DNA from: Planctomycetota bacterium | GTDB lineage: Bacteria; Planctomycetota; UBA1135; GCA-002686595 | NCBI GenBank assembly: GCA_028278425.1 | Contig: JANQEJ010000347.1 | Location: 1-42,266, forward strand | DNA length: 42,266 nt | Reading direction: 5' to 3' | Shown: positions 15,427-24,220 of the stretch, in pieces | Numbering within the stretch: position 1 is the stretch's first letter | Layout of the letters: every line of letters starts with the position of its first letter | Translations under genes and position numbers: made by a program | The notes under the pieces: generated by a model | What the model was told of the DNA's origin: nothing | The model's input: only the letters and a program-made list of their open reading frames with translations | The model's database searches: none

Positions 15427-16182
15427 TCAGAGCGTGCCGCGGAGCGCCATCCAGCGCAACTTCAGCACGGTGGTGTAGCCCTGCATCAGGATGCGCATGT
15501 TGAGCGTCGACTCGCCGCGCTTGCGGTCGACGAAGTCGATCGGCACCTCGGCGATCGGGATGCCGGCGCGCGCGGTCTTGAAGAGCAGCTCCTGCACGAT
15601 CGCGGGTCCGGTGGAGAAGGTGTCCTCGACGCGGATCTTCCGCAGCGTCTCCGCGCGCCAGCAGCGGAAGCCCGAGTTGCAGTCGCGCACGCGGATCCCG
15701 AGCAGGACGCGGATGTACGCGTTCGCGGCGAGCGTGATCACCTGGCGGACGTAGCTGCGGTCGGCGTCGGAGCCGCCGCTCACCCCGCGCGACCCCAGCA
15801 CGAGGCCGGGTCCGTCGGCGCCGTCGAGGCGCTCGATCATCGACGGTACGAAGACCGGCTGGTGGGAGAAGTCCGCGTCCATCTCGACCACGACGTCCGC
15901 GCCCATTTCGAGCGCGCGCAGGAAACCCGCCCGCCCGGCCGCGCCGCGTCCGCGGTCGCGCGTGCGGTGGAGGAGGTGCAGGCGCGGCTCGCGCTCGCCC
16001 GCGTCGCGGACGAGCTTCCACGTGCCGTCCGGCGAGTCGTCGTCCACGACCAGGACCTCGTATTCGGGCCCGAGGGCGAGCAGCTCCCGGGAGAGGTCCA
16101 CCACGTTCTCCGCCTCGTTGTACGTGGGGACGGTGCAGACCACCCGGCGGGCGGGCTCGGACTCGGCGTCGGAAGCGGACAT
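15427..16182 (-). CDS. GT2 glycosyltransferase, polyprenol-phosphate mannose synthase-like
   Basis: The protein has 251 residues. It has the GT-A fold motifs of the DPM1 type: VPTYNEAENV near the N-terminus, VLVVDDDSPDGTW (nucleotide binding), EMDADFSHQP (the DxD-like metal site) and a GNSGFRCW-like segment, here CNSGFRCW. There are no C-terminal membrane helices, as in the soluble DPM1 form. Such enzymes load mannose (or a related sugar) from a GDP-sugar onto a polyprenyl phosphate at the inner face of the cytoplasmic membrane. The product could be the donor for the GT39-like and GT87-like enzymes encoded nearby, an inference from neighbourhood. It is divergent from the LppM-like gene with 58 bp between starts. 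Confidence 0.88.
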   Translation of the reverse strand: MSASDAESEPARRVVCTVPTYNEAENVVDLSRELLALGPEYEVLVVDDDSPDGTWKLVRDAGEREPRLHLLHRTRDRGRGAAGRAGFLRALEMGADVVVEMDADFSHQPVFVPSMIERLDGADGPGLVLGSRGVSGGSDADRSYVRQVITLAANAYIRVLLGIRVRDCNSGFRCWRAETLRKIRVEDTFSTGPAIVQELLFKTARAGIPIAEVPIDFVDRKRGESTLNMRILMQGYTTVLKLRWMALRGTL

Positions 16183-16240
16183 CGCGCGGGGATGGAGAAG
16201 GTACTTCCGGGGCGTGGCGGTTGATAGGGTGCGGAGCGCG

Positions 16241-16966
16241 ATGCGACTTCGCCTGGCCGCCCTGGTCCTCGCCGTGACCGGCGCCTCGTGCTTCGAGGTG
16301 ACCGAGGAGCTGTCCGTTCGCAGCGACGGGTCGGGCTCGCTGGCGGTGGAGTACCACTTTGGACCGCAGTTCGTGCAGACGCTCGAGCAGTCCGGCGCCT
16401 CGATGTCGGATTATCCGGGCGAGCTCCGCAGCAAGGTCGAGCCCCGGGTCGCAGCCCGGTCGAATCTCTCTGCCTTCGAGCTGACGCATCGCAACGAAGG
16501 GCGGGATTGGTTCGTCACGATGTCGGTCGAGGTCGGTGACGTCGCGAAGCTGACCGGGGATGACGTCGCTGCTTTTTTTTGCGGCTCCGACGACGCCCGA
16601 GAGGTCGAGCTCTCGATCCAACCGGAAGGCGATGGGTTCCGGTTCCACCGGGCGACCCGCGTGACCGGGGGTTCGGCGGGTACGCCGAGTGCCTTCGCTT
16701 CCTTGTTCGCGGGCATGGAATACGTCGTCCGCCTGCGCGGCGGCAGCTTCGTGGAGCACGATGGCGAGCTCGTCGACGACGGGACGGCGGTCGAGTGGCG
16801 CTTCGACATGGGTAGGCTGGCAACCGAGCCCACCGAGATGACCGCCGTCTTCAAGCCGTCCGGTTCCTCCGACAAGAACAACCTGCTCTGGGGAATCGTC
16901 GGCGCTTTGGGTCTTACGGTCGTCGGCGTCGGGAGCTTCCTCGCGGGCCGCGCCAAGCCGGCGTGA
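16241..16966 (+). CDS. LppM-like (DUF3153-type) lipoprotein with C-terminal membrane helix
   Basis: The protein has 241 residues from the ATG at 16241. It has a lipoprotein signal MRLRLAALVLAVTGASC (Cys17), then the pattern FEVTEELSVRSDGSGSLAVE that is typical of LppM/DUF3153 proteins, and a C-terminal membrane helix (LLWGIVGALGLTVVGVGSFL) followed by a short basic tail. It would therefore be attached to the membrane at both ends. Its function is unknown; LppM in mycobacteria is an envelope lipoprotein. The stop overlaps the GTG of the GT39 gene (GTGA, 16963-16966), so the two are translationally coupled. An unusual run of eight T at 16573-16580 lies within the gene. Confidence 0.75.
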   Translation: MRLRLAALVLAVTGASCFEVTEELSVRSDGSGSLAVEYHFGPQFVQTLEQSGASMSDYPGELRSKVEPRVAARSNLSAFELTHRNEGRDWFVTMSVEVGDVAKLTGDDVAAFFCGSDDAREVELSIQPEGDGFRFHRATRVTGGSAGTPSAFASLFAGMEYVVRLRGGSFVEHDGELVDDGTAVEWRFDMGRLATEPTEMTAVFKPSGSSDKNNLLWGIVGALGLTVVGVGSFLAGRAKPA

Positions 16967-19011
16967 GGTTGCCCGCGGAGCGGACGGACCGCGCGGCGGC
17001 GCTGGTCCTCTTGCTGCAGCTCGTCCTGCTCCTCCACGGGGCGTGGAAGGTGGGGCCGACCTTCGACGAGCACTTCTACGCCGCCAGCGGGGCGGCCTAC
17101 TGGCACGAGGGCGACTTCGCGATCAACCGCGAGCACCCGCCGCTGGTCAAGCTCCTGGCGGCGGCGCCGCTGCTCGTCGCGCCGGGCGTCGCGTACCCGG
17201 AGCACGCGCTGGAGACGGTGAACTTCCCCGTCGCGTTCTTCTACCAGCACAACGCGGCCGACCTGGACCGCAACCTCTTCCTCGCGCGGCTGCCGGTGTG
17301 CCTGCTGACCGTCGCGACCGCGCTCGGCGTCTTCCTCGCCGGCCGGCGGTTCTTCGGCGGGAAGGCGGCCCTCTGCGGGCTCGTCGCCTTCGCGTTCCAG
17401 CCGAGCGTGCTCGCGCACGGCCGGCTGGTCTCGCTCGACGCGGGCGTCATGCCGTTTCTCTTCTTCGCGGTGCTGGCGTTCCTCGCGCTGCTCGAGGAGC
17501 CGACCTGGCGGCGCACGCTCGTCGCGGCGCTCCTCTTCGGCCTCGCCAACCTCGCGAAGTTCACGGCGCTGCTCCTCATCCCGTTCCTCGGCTTTCTCGC
17601 GGTGGTTCGGTGCGCGCGAACGCGCAGCGCGCGGCCGCTCGGCTCGCTCGCGCTGACGTTCCTCGGCGGGCTCGGCGTCTTCGCCTTGGGTTACGGCTTC
17701 GAGGCGAAGAGCATCAACGCCGCCTGGGGCTCGGAGTTCTTCGCGCGCGACGTTCCGCCGGGCAAGGTCGAGCTGGCGGACCTCGCCGCGGCGCTGCGCG
17801 ACGCCGGCGGCGCGGAGGCGCAGGCTCAGCAGATCGAGCGCGCGCCGAGCGTCGACTTCGCGGCGCGCACGCTGATCGACTATGCGGGCGAGGAGGCGAC
17901 CGCGGAGCTCGCCGCGCGCACGCTGCGCGGGCTCGCAGGCGGGCCGGGCGAGCTGCGCAAGCTCGCCTTCGCCGCCGTGCTCGAGGCCGAGCACCTGTCC
18001 GCGGAGGTGCGGGACGACACGCTGGCCGCGCTCGCGGACCGCCGCTTTCCCGACGACGCGGGCTGGCGCCGCTTCTGGGCGGAGCACGGGGCCGAGAGCT
18101 GGGACCGCGTGATCTTCTACCACGGGTGGATGCGCGCGCTGACGTCGGGGCTCTTCGGCGACGACCGGCCGATTCCGCTGCTCACCGCGCTCAAGGGGCT
18201 CGACCAGACGCTGGCTCACGGGAAGCTCGGTCACGGGAGCTACTTCCGCGGCAAGACCCTGCTGCCCGGGCGCGACTTCGCCGAGGGCAACCCGCATCCG
18301 GAGTACTACGCGGTGGTGATGGCGGTGAAGAACCCGCTGGCGTGGCTCGTCCTCGCGGTCGGAGGGATCGTCTGCGCGTTCCTGCCGAATCGCAAAAGGG
18401 GCCGCGAGCGCGGTTGGACCGTGCTTCGCGCCGCCGCGCTCGTCGGCTTCCCCGTCTTCGCCTTCCTGGCGTTCTCCAACGGGAAGGCGCTGCTCGGCGT
18501 GCGCTACCTGCTGCCGCTCTACCCGTTCCTGTGCCTCGCCGTCGGCTGTGCGGCGGTTCGCTTCCCGCGCGCCGCGCTGGCGCTCGCGGCCGTCGCCGCG
18601 CTCGAGGCGATCTGGATCCACCCGCACCAGCTCATGTACTACAACGTCCTCGCCGGCGGCCCGTCGGGCGGTCCCGCGATCACCTGCGTCGGCGACGACT
18701 GGGGCCAGGACGCGCGCGCGGCCGGACGGTTCCTCGCCCGTTACCGCGACGAGATCGACGCCGCCGGGGGCTTGGTCTACCGTCCGTACACGATGGCGGA
18801 TCCCGCGGCGCTCGGACTTCAGGACTGCCGGCCGCACACAGGCCCGGTCGAGGGCATCGTCGCGGTGCACGCGGTCGACTACCACCGCGAGGCGGACGAG
18901 TTCGCCTGGCTGCGCCCGTACGAGCCCTTCGCGAAGCTCGGGCACGCGGTGTGGCTCTACGACACGCGCGGGGGACCGCCGGGGCGCGACCCGAGAGAGG
19001 AGTGGGAGTGA
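16963..19011 (+). CDS. GT39/ArnT-like integral membrane glycosyltransferase
   Basis: The protein has 682 residues with about ten or more hydrophobic segments. The first extracytoplasmic loop carries TFDEHFYAASGAAYWHEGDF and INREHPPLVKLLAA, the DE and HPP signatures of polyprenol-phosphate-sugar-dependent GT-C enzymes (protein O-mannosyltransferases, ArnT). These move a sugar from a lipid carrier to protein, lipid A or a glycan on the outer face of the membrane. A soluble helical insert (about residues 265-385) interrupts the membrane part. It starts at a GTG overlapping the LppM-like stop and ends overlapping the start of the sulfatase-like gene (19008-19011), forming a tightly coupled three-gene operon. 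The acceptor is not deducible. Confidence 0.85.
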   Translation: MRLPAERTDRAAALVLLLQLVLLLHGAWKVGPTFDEHFYAASGAAYWHEGDFAINREHPPLVKLLAAAPLLVAPGVAYPEHALETVNFPVAFFYQHNAADLDRNLFLARLPVCLLTVATALGVFLAGRRFFGGKAALCGLVAFAFQPSVLAHGRLVSLDAGVMPFLFFAVLAFLALLEEPTWRRTLVAALLFGLANLAKFTALLLIPFLGFLAVVRCARTRSARPLGSLALTFLGGLGVFALGYGFEAKSINAAWGSEFFARDVPPGKVELADLAAALRDAGGAEAQAQQIERAPSVDFAARTLIDYAGEEATAELAARTLRGLAGGPGELRKLAFAAVLEAEHLSAEVRDDTLAALADRRFPDDAGWRRFWAEHGAESWDRVIFYHGWMRALTSGLFGDDRPIPLLTALKGLDQTLAHGKLGHGSYFRGKTLLPGRDFAEGNPHPEYYAVVMAVKNPLAWLVLAVGGIVCAFLPNRKRGRERGWTVLRAAALVGFPVFAFLAFSNGKALLGVRYLLPLYPFLCLAVGCAAVRFPRAALALAAVAALEAIWIHPHQLMYYNVLAGGPSGGPAITCVGDDWGQDARAAGRFLARYRDEIDAAGGLVYRPYTMADPAALGLQDCRPHTGPVEGIVAVHAVDYHREADEFAWLRPYEPFAKLGHAVWLYDTRGGPPGRDPREEWE

Positions 19012-20411
19012 GGCGCCGGCTCGCCCTCCTCGCGCTCGCCGTCGCGGCCGCGGGCTGCGGCGGCCCGGCGCCCGACGGCCCGAACGTGCTCCTGATCACG
19101 GTGGACACGCTGCGGGCGGACCGGCTCGGGTGTTATGGCTACGAGCGCGACACCTCGCCGCGGCTCGACGCCTTCGCGCAGGAGAGCGTGCTCTTCGAGA
19201 ACGCCTACAGCCACGCGCCCTTCACCGCGCCGTCGCACGCGAGCCTCTTCACGTCGCTGCACACCGAGGAGCACGGCGTGCTCTCGTGGGGGATGAAGCT
19301 CGCGCCCGGGGCGCGCACGATGGCGGAGCGCTTCGGCGACGCCGGCTGGCGCACCGGCGCCTTCTACAACCATCCCTCGCTCGAGCTCAACGACCTCGAG
19401 CGCGGCTTCGACGAGGTGGGGAAGCGCTACTTCGAGCCCGCCGACGACACCGTGGCGGACTTCCTCGCCTGGGTGGACGCCGGCGGCGCGCCCTTCGCGG
19501 CGTGGGTCCACCTCTGGGACGTGCACCGGCCGTACGGCTATCGCGACTGGACGCTGGCGGCGAAGTACGTGCAGCGCGCGCCGCTCGCCTTCGAGGAGAC
19601 GCGCTTCGGAGCGCACGACGACGTCTCGATCGGCCGCGAGGAGAAGCACTACAACGTCAACCCGGAGCGGCGCGCGGAGCTGGGCGAGCTCGACGGCGAC
19701 GACTGGACGTTCGTCGCCAACCGCTACGACGGCGGCGTCTGGTACGCGGACCGCGCGCTCGGCGAGCTCTTCGACGCGCTCGCCGAAAGGGGCGTGCTCG
19801 ACGACACGGTGGTCGTCGTCACCTCCGACCACGGCGAGTCGCTCACGGAACGCGACGCCTGCTGGTTCACGCACGACCCGTTCCTTTATGAAGAGACGCT
19901 GCGCGTGCCGCTCTTCATCCGGTTTCCCGGTGGCGAGCACGGCGGGCGGAGGGTCGAGCGGCTGGCCCGCGGAATCGACGTGCTCCCGACGCTCCTGCAC
20001 GCGGCCGACCTGCCGGTCTCCGGCGCGCGCGGCCGCAGCCTCGTCGACGCGATCGAGGGGAGCGAGGAGGGCGAGGTCTACCTCTTCGCGCAGACCCAGG
20101 CGAAGGCGCCGAAGGAGATCGGGGGCGAGGCGAAGGCGAGCCCCGACGGCTGGGTCGAGCACCGCCAGGCGGTCTCGGACGGCCGCCGCAAGCTCGTCGT
20201 CGACCTCGCGACGGGGCGGACGTCGCTCTACGACCTCGAGCGCGATCCCGGGGAAGAGCGCGACGTGGCGCGCGATCCGGCGTACGCGGACGACCGGCGG
20301 CGGCTGACCGAGCGCTTCCAGGCGTTCCGCGCGCTGCCGAAGGCGGGGCAGAACCTCGACGAGCTCACGCCGGAGGAGCGGAAGCTGTTAGAGGACCTCG
20401 GCTACCTTTGA
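19008..20411 (+). CDS. Sulfatase-like lipoprotein with Thr nucleophile
   Basis: The protein has 467 residues from a GTG at 19008. The N-terminus VRRRLALLALAVAAAGC is a lipoprotein signal (Cys17). The sulfatase fold follows with NVLLITVDTLRADRLGCYGY (Asp33), the nucleophile motif FTAPSHASLFTS, where Thr73 replaces the Cys or Ser of formylglycine sulfatases, the metal motif VVVTSDHGESL, and the usual C-terminal YDLERDPGEERDVA and LEDLGYL. Members with Thr act as phosphotransferases or phosphodiesterases in some families, so true sulfatase activity is not assured. Being encoded with the GT39 enzyme, it may modify the same surface glycan. The last 47 bp overlap the 3' end of the convergent GT87-like gene. 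Confidence 0.88.
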   Translation: MRRRLALLALAVAAAGCGGPAPDGPNVLLITVDTLRADRLGCYGYERDTSPRLDAFAQESVLFENAYSHAPFTAPSHASLFTSLHTEEHGVLSWGMKLAPGARTMAERFGDAGWRTGAFYNHPSLELNDLERGFDEVGKRYFEPADDTVADFLAWVDAGGAPFAAWVHLWDVHRPYGYRDWTLAAKYVQRAPLAFEETRFGAHDDVSIGREEKHYNVNPERRAELGELDGDDWTFVANRYDGGVWYADRALGELFDALAERGVLDDTVVVVTSDHGESLTERDACWFTHDPFLYEETLRVPLFIRFPGGEHGGRRVERLARGIDVLPTLLHAADLPVSGARGRSLVDAIEGSEEGEVYLFAQTQAKAPKEIGGEAKASPDGWVEHRQAVSDGRRKLVVDLATGRTSLYDLERDPGEERDVARDPAYADDRRRLTERFQAFRALPKAGQNLDELTPEERKLLEDLGYL

Positions 20412-21864
20412 GGACCTCGCGCGCGAAGAGCGCGAGGGCCGCCGCGAGGAAGGCGAGGAGCAGCACCATCCGCACGTTGGTCACCGACCAGAAGGCGCCG
20501 GTGTCGCCGGACGCCTGAGCGGAGTACCAGAAGAGCGGAAGCTGTAGGTACATGACGATCTCGAGGGCGACGGCCAGCGCGAGGACGCCTCGCGCTGTCG
20601 GTGCCAAGAGGACCGACAGCGCGGTGACCCACAGCACCCACTGCGGCGAGAAGAACTCGGAGAAGACGACCGACGAGAGCGTGGCGGCGAGGCAGCCGAG
20701 GAGTAGGGCGCGCGCCGAGCGCACCGGCGCCAGGGCGAGGAGGAACCCCGGCGCGAGCTGGCAGAGCTTGAAGACGACCTCGAGCCCCCCGCGGGCTTGG
20801 CGGTCGAACCAGCCCCAGCGGTCGGGGTGGGTCAGGAGCGCGAGAAAGGACGAGTGGTTGGGCTGGCGCTCGTTCGCGTGCCAGTCGAAGACGAACCGCA
20901 CCGCCTCCATGCCGCCGCCGTCCCAGACGAAGGTGACGCCGAGGAGCGCGAAGATCACCGCGGCGGCGAGCGCTCCGGGCACCAGTGCGCCGCGGACGAG
21001 AGCGGTTCCCCAGCCGACTTCGCCCGGCGGCGCGCGCGACGCGCGCACGCCGTGCGACAGGAAGAGCGGCACCAGGACCAGCGGGTACCACTTGACCATG
21101 ATCGCGACGCCGAGCGCGAGCCCCGCCAGGTTGCGACGGCCGGTGAGCTGGAGCCAGATCGCGCACGCGACGGCGCAGGTGACGACCAGGTCGAAGCGGT
21201 TGAAGCCGAAGTAGAGGCTGGCGGGAAGCAGGAGCAGGAGCGCCCAGGCCGGACCGTGGCCGAGCGCGCGCAGGTTGCGCGTCGCGAGAAAGAGGAGCAG
21301 GAGGAACCAGCCCGCCATCAGGACGTGGTGCGCGTCGCCGTACGCCTCGCGGTGCTCGAGCAGCTCCGCCTCGCGCGCGGCGTGGGCCGCCTGCGCGCGC
21401 AGCAGCGCCGTGCGCGCGGTGTCGCGGTCGAGGCCCGGGTACCGCGCGAGCTCGACCGCGACCTTGGCCACGTCCGGAAAGCGCTTGGGCGGCAGCGGGC
21501 AGGCGCGCTCGGCCACCTCCTCGGGAACGTTGCCCTCGCGCAACACCGCGCGCGCGGCCTCGATCGAGGTGAAGGGCTCCCCGCGTTCGACCCCTTCCTC
21601 ATAGAAGAGATAGGGCAGCGCCATCAGCCACGTGGAGAGCTGCGGATACTCCGAAAACTCGTCGAGGTAAGGCGTTCCGCCGGATGCGATCCAGCGCCCG
21701 CGCTGCTGGTAGGCCATCCGGTCGTACACGTCCTCGAGGACGTACGGGAACCGCGGCGACCCGTCGTCCCGCCGGCCGAGGCCCAGCTCGTGCGTGAAGA
21801 GGAGGACCGCCAGCGCCAGCGCGAGAACGCCGCCTCCGACGAGGAGGGTGGACCGCGGGCTCAC
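20365..21864 (-). CDS. GT87/DUF2029-type polytopic membrane glycosyltransferase
   Basis: The protein has 499 residues from a GTG at 21864, with a first membrane helix at about 7-25, a long extracytoplasmic loop holding EDVYDRMAYQQRGRWIASGG and the motif TPYLDEFSEYPQLSTWLMAL, then many membrane segments. The loop acidic residues and the YPQLSTW-type motif match GT-C family GT87 (polyprenol-phosphate-mannose-dependent alpha-mannosyltransferases of actinobacterial type). It lies 10 bp after the SRPBCC gene on the same strand. Its 3' end overlaps the sulfatase-like gene by 47 bp tail to tail. With the DPM1-like enzyme it could build a mannose-containing envelope glycan; this is inference. Confidence 0.8.
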   Translation of the reverse strand: MSPRSTLLVGGGVLALALAVLLFTHELGLGRRDDGSPRFPYVLEDVYDRMAYQQRGRWIASGGTPYLDEFSEYPQLSTWLMALPYLFYEEGVERGEPFTSIEAARAVLREGNVPEEVAERACPLPPKRFPDVAKVAVELARYPGLDRDTARTALLRAQAAHAAREAELLEHREAYGDAHHVLMAGWFLLLLFLATRNLRALGHGPAWALLLLLPASLYFGFNRFDLVVTCAVACAIWLQLTGRRNLAGLALGVAIMVKWYPLVLVPLFLSHGVRASRAPPGEVGWGTALVRGALVPGALAAAVIFALLGVTFVWDGGGMEAVRFVFDWHANERQPNHSSFLALLTHPDRWGWFDRQARGGLEVVFKLCQLAPGFLLALAPVRSARALLLGCLAATLSSVVFSEFFSPQWVLWVTALSVLLAPTARGVLALAVALEIVMYLQLPLFWYSAQASGDTGAFWSVTNVRMVLLLAFLAAALALFAREVLKGSRGPLTASAPPA

Positions 21865-21874
21865 CGGCGTGGGG

Positions 21875-22414
21875 TCAGCTTCCGCCCTCGACGCGCGCCT
21901 TCAGGCCGTCGAGCCCCTCGGTGAAGGCGGGCGCGAGCATCTTCGGCATGGCGAACGCCATGAGTCCCGGGAGGAACATGCCCTCGGTCGTCCCGTTGGA
22001 AGACCAAGTGATCCTGGTGCCGCCGCCTTCCGCGGCATAGTCGAACTCCCCCGCGGCCGTGGAATCGTAGTCCAGGAACTCCATGGCGTAGGAGAATCCC
22101 TTCGCGGGATCCGCCTGGGTGATGGTGAGCGTCCCGTGCCCGAACGTGTCGCCGATCCACTCCATCTTCATGCCGGTCCCCGGCTCGCCCGTGTAGTCCC
22201 AGTCGCACGAGGGGTCGCGCTCCTTGTTCCACCAGGACCACTCTTCCCACGTGCGCAGGTCCGTTAGAACGGCGTGCACGTCCTCCGGCGGCGCGTTGAC
22301 GACGATGCTGTGCTCGACGGACCACTCGGTGCCAAGGATCATGTAACCGAGCGCGAAGATCGCGAGGATTCCGACGACGACGAGGCCGCCGCAGCCAATC
22401 AGGACTTTCTTCAT
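21875..22414 (-). CDS. Membrane-anchored SRPBCC (START/polyketide cyclase-like) protein
   Basis: The protein has 179 residues from the ATG at 22414. A single N-terminal membrane helix (about 4-27, IGCGGLVVVGILAIFALGYM) anchors a SRPBCC domain that begins VEHSIVVNAPPEDVHAVLTD and has the typical WEEWSWWNKERDPSC segment, central beta sheet and long C-terminal helix (FTEGLDGLKARVE). This fold binds hydrophobic ligands; the ligand here is unknown. It is probably the first gene of an operon with the GT87-like gene and is divergent from hemF, with 90 bp between the starts. Confidence 0.85.
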   Translation of the reverse strand: MKKVLIGCGGLVVVGILAIFALGYMILGTEWSVEHSIVVNAPPEDVHAVLTDLRTWEEWSWWNKERDPSCDWDYTGEPGTGMKMEWIGDTFGHGTLTITQADPAKGFSYAMEFLDYDSTAAGEFDYAAEGGGTRITWSSNGTTEGMFLPGLMAFAMPKMLAPAFTEGLDGLKARVEGGS

Positions 22415-22504
22415 GTGTTCCTCTGGATCGGGGTCCGGAACGCAGTGCGCCGATACTCTAGGGTCCCCCTCGGCAATTCCCGAGAAAAAGGCCAGACTGC
22501 GGCG

Positions 22505-23416
22505 ATGACCGCACCGGACACGAACGAGGTCGCCGGGTTCCTGCAGGACCTTCAAGACGAGATCTGCGCGGCGCTCGCGGCCGAGGAGCCCGAGGCGGAG
22601 TTCCGCGCCGACGTCTTCGAGGGCGAACGCGGCGGTCTCGCGCGCCCGCGCGTGCTCGAGGGCGGCGACGTGATCGAGCGCTGCGCGGTGAACTACTCCC
22701 ACACGCTGGGCAAGAGCCTTCCGGCGGCGGCGACGGCGCGGCGACCCGAGCTCGGCGGCCGCGGCTACGAGGCGGTCTCGGTGTCCCTCATCGTGCACCC
22801 GCGCAACCCGTACGCGCCGACGAGCCACGCGAACTTCCGGCTGTTCCGCGCCTCCAAGGACGGCGCCGACCCGATCTGGTGGTTCGGCGGCGGCTTCGAC
22901 CTGACGCCCTACTACGGCTTCGAGGAGGACGCGCGCCACTGGCACGCGACGGCGCGCGACGCGTGCGCGCCCTTCGGCGCCGACGTCTACGCGCGCTTCA
23001 AGGCCTGGTGCGACGAGTACTTCTTCCTGAAACACCGCGGCGAGGCGCGCGGCGTCGGGGGGCTCTTCTTCGACGACCTCGACGGGCCGGACGCGCACGC
23101 GCTCTGGAGGAGCATCGCCGAGCACTACCTGCCGGCGTACCTGCCGATCCTGCGGCGCCGCAAGGACACGCCCTACGGCGACGACGAGCGCGCGCACCAG
23201 CTCGTCCGGCGCGGCCGCTACGTCGAGTTCAACCTCGTGTACGACCGCGGGACGCTCTTCGGCCTGCAGTCCGGCGGGCGCATCGAGTCGATCCTCGCCT
23301 CGATGCCGCCGGAGGCGAGCTGGCGCTACGACCGCCGGCCGGAGCCCGGCAGCCCGGAGGCGCGGCTGGTGGAGGAGTTCCTGAAGCCGCGCGACTGGCT
23401 GGAGGCGGCGGAATGA
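22505..23416 (+). CDS. hemF: Oxygen-dependent coproporphyrinogen III oxidase
   Basis: The protein has 303 residues, close to the usual length of about 300. It converts coproporphyrinogen III to protoporphyrinogen IX using O2, in the cytoplasm. Hallmarks are visible: VNYSHTLGKSLP, SLIVHPRNPYAPTSHANFR, WWFGGGFDLTPYY, CDEYFFLKHRGEARGVGGLF with FFDDLD, and GRYVEFNLVYDRGTLFGLQS near the end. It implies that the organism makes heme aerobically. The ATG at 22505 is chosen because family similarity begins just after it. The stop overlaps the ATG of the next lipoprotein gene (ATGA, 23413-23416). Confidence 0.97.
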   Translation: MTAPDTNEVAGFLQDLQDEICAALAAEEPEAEFRADVFEGERGGLARPRVLEGGDVIERCAVNYSHTLGKSLPAAATARRPELGGRGYEAVSVSLIVHPRNPYAPTSHANFRLFRASKDGADPIWWFGGGFDLTPYYGFEEDARHWHATARDACAPFGADVYARFKAWCDEYFFLKHRGEARGVGGLFFDDLDGPDAHALWRSIAEHYLPAYLPILRRRKDTPYGDDERAHQLVRRGRYVEFNLVYDRGTLFGLQSGGRIESILASMPPEASWRYDRRPEPGSPEARLVEEFLKPRDWLEAAE

Positions 23417-24192
23417 CCCGGCGGGCGCTCGCGCTCCTTCTCGTTTCCGCCTGCGCCGCGCCCGACGCCGGGGAGTCGCCGTCCTTCGGCGAGGTCGGCG
23501 AAGCGCGGGCGAAGCTCGCCGAATGGCGGGACATGGACCGGGCCGAGCTCGTCGAGTTCCTGAAGGAGCGCCTCGCGGCCTTCGACGCGAGGGTGGCCGA
23601 GGAGCGCGCCGCCTTCCGCGCGCTGCCCGCCGATCCCGACGACGTCGAGTGGGTGCGGCAGAACCTCGCGCACATGGTCGCGATCGATCAGCTCGGCCGC
23701 TCCGAGCTCATGATGCCGCTCGCCGGGCTTCGGGGCGCTTCGCTCACCGGCGACGAGATGGCGACGACGTTCGCGGTGACCTCGCGCCTGAGCGCGGTCG
23801 ACGCGGCCAACACGGCGGCGCTCAAGCTCCTGCTCGAGCGGCACGGCTGGATCGACGTCTCCACCTTCGGCGCCGAGGCGGACGGGGACGCCTTCCTCAT
23901 CGCGCAGCACGCGGACGCGGACCGCGACTTCCAGCGCGCGGTCCTGGCCGTGCTCGAGGAGCGCGTGGCGTCCGGCGAGACGAAGCCGTCCAACTACGCC
24001 TACCTCTACGACCGCGTCGCGGTCGCCGAGAAGCGTCCCCAGCGCTACGGCACGCAGGGCCGGTGCACCGGAGAGGGTCGCTGGGAGCCCTTCGAGCTCG
24101 AGGATCCCGAGCGGGTCGACGAGCTGCGCGCGTCGGTGGGCCTCCCGACGCTGGCGGAGTACGTCGCGCTGGCCTCGACGCTCTGCCCCTGA
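23413..24192 (+). CDS. DUF6624-like lipoprotein
   Basis: The protein has 259 residues. The N-terminus MTRRALALLLVSAC is a lipoprotein signal (Cys14). The mature part is mostly helical, with MDRAELVEFLKERLAAFDAR, a central HGWIDVSTFGAEADGDAFLI and a late YLYDRVAVAEKRPQRYGTQG, the pattern of DUF6624 proteins (HGWP..S.. then QRYGTQ). The function of that family is not established. It overlaps hemF by 4 bp and is probably co-transcribed with it; a link to heme is not shown. The assignment rests on remembered motif patterns. Confidence 0.7.
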   Translation: MTRRALALLLVSACAAPDAGESPSFGEVGEARAKLAEWRDMDRAELVEFLKERLAAFDARVAEERAAFRALPADPDDVEWVRQNLAHMVAIDQLGRSELMMPLAGLRGASLTGDEMATTFAVTSRLSAVDAANTAALKLLLERHGWIDVSTFGAEADGDAFLIAQHADADRDFQRAVLAVLEERVASGETKPSNYAYLYDRVAVAEKRPQRYGTQGRCTGEGRWEPFELEDPERVDELRASVGLPTLAEYVALASTLCP

Positions 24193-24203
24193 AGCGCTAC
24201 CTT
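24175..24203 (+). promoter_or_regulatory. Possible mdh promoter
   Basis: TCGACG (24175-24180), 17 nt spacer, TACCTT (24198-24203), 17 nt before the mdh ATG and overlapping the end of the upstream gene. The match is partial. Confidence 0.3.
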
Positions 24204-24220
24204 CTCCGCCCCTCCCGGGC

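Noticed and set aside
12767..16759. 1330-residue minus-strand open frame
   Set aside because: It spans several real genes on both strands and is low-complexity Arg/Ala/Pro sequence, a product of high GC.
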